NCBI GenBank assembly: GCA_900215285.1
Contig: OCMG01000004.1
Coordinates: forward strand, 1,906,001-1,970,000
Source: Ensifer adhaerens
GTDB taxonomy: Bacteria; Pseudomonadota; Alphaproteobacteria; Rhizobiales; Rhizobiaceae
Reading direction: 5' to 3'
DNA length: 64,000 nt
Shown: positions 63,967-64,000 of the stretch, one piece after another
How the letters are laid out: each line of letters begins with the position of its first letter
How positions within the stretch are numbered: the stretch's first letter is position 1
The notes under the pieces: generated by a model
What the model was told of the DNA's origin: nothing
Seen by the model: the letters and a program-made list of their open reading frames with translations, nothing else
Database searches by the model: none
Translations under genes and position numbers: made by a program

Positions 63967-64000
63967 ACTTCTGCTTCAGCAATTTCATAGGATTGTCGCC

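Noticed and set aside
63728..63988. Small open frames on both strands upstream of livH
   Set aside because: No ribosome-binding sites, no family and compositional features of a leader region. They may only be part of the 5' untranslated region.

Overview
The window looks like a chromosomal or large-replicon segment from a Rhizobiaceae-type alphaproteobacterium (Rhizobium/Agrobacterium group). The evidence is high GC, rhizobial mosaic palindromic repeats between genes, a thuAB pair, a bra/liv operon carrying the small DUF6867 gene, a biuret-hydrolase-like gene, and an aminoacyl:carrier-protein ligase cluster of the kind known from Bradyrhizobium and Agrobacterium. No rRNA, tRNA, CRISPR array, insertion sequence or integrase was seen.

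Layout. 1-6.6 kb: a BMP-type ABC importer (ATPase cut by the window edge, two permeases, Tat-exported binding protein) with a BiuH-like amidohydrolase, divergent from a LysR regulator; probably uptake and hydrolysis of biuret or a related N-rich compound. 6.6-8 kb: an MHS-type MFS transporter. 8.3-13.3 kb: cyoABCD bo3-type quinol oxidase plus a SURF1 assembly factor, with an FNR-like box upstream. 13.4-15.3 kb: thuAB behind a perfect LacI-type palindrome. 15.6-30 kb (minus strand): a TetR-controlled acyl-CoA catabolic block with a Liv-type ABC importer (livHMGF plus binding protein), acyl-CoA ligase, FadJ-like protein, thiolase, two unequal acyl-CoA dehydrogenases resembling alpha2beta2 enzymes, and a polyol dehydrogenase.

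30.2-36.2 kb holds the most unusual system: a discrete carrier protein, an acyl-CoA-dehydrogenase-like flavoprotein, a SerRS-like amino acid:[carrier protein] ligase, a DUF1839 protein whose motifs suggest a BtrH-like cysteine acyltransferase, and a cytoplasmic GH2-like glycosidase. These read as a compact pathway that loads an amino acid on a carrier protein and hands it on to an unknown acceptor. A TetR-type operator palindrome sits between this cluster and the divergent acyl-CoA block.

36.3-49.7 kb is a Wzx/Wzy-type polysaccharide locus: CmcI-like and FkbM methyltransferases, a radical SAM/SPASM protein, a tandem alpha/beta hydrolase with altered nucleophile positions, flippase, GT2, GumC/Wzz-like co-polymerase, polymerase, GH5 glycanase and GT4. 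No priming glycosyltransferase or outer-membrane export protein is present in the window. 49.9-51.7 kb: a TSUP transporter and an orphan DUF2793 protein. 51.9-56.2 kb: an NCS1-transporter/hybrid histidine kinase fusion, overlapping a LuxR-type response regulator. 56.4-58 kb: a second acyl-CoA ligase. 58.2-63.7 kb: a complete branched-chain amino acid importer operon (livH-livM-livG-livF-DUF6867-livK) ending in a strong terminator.
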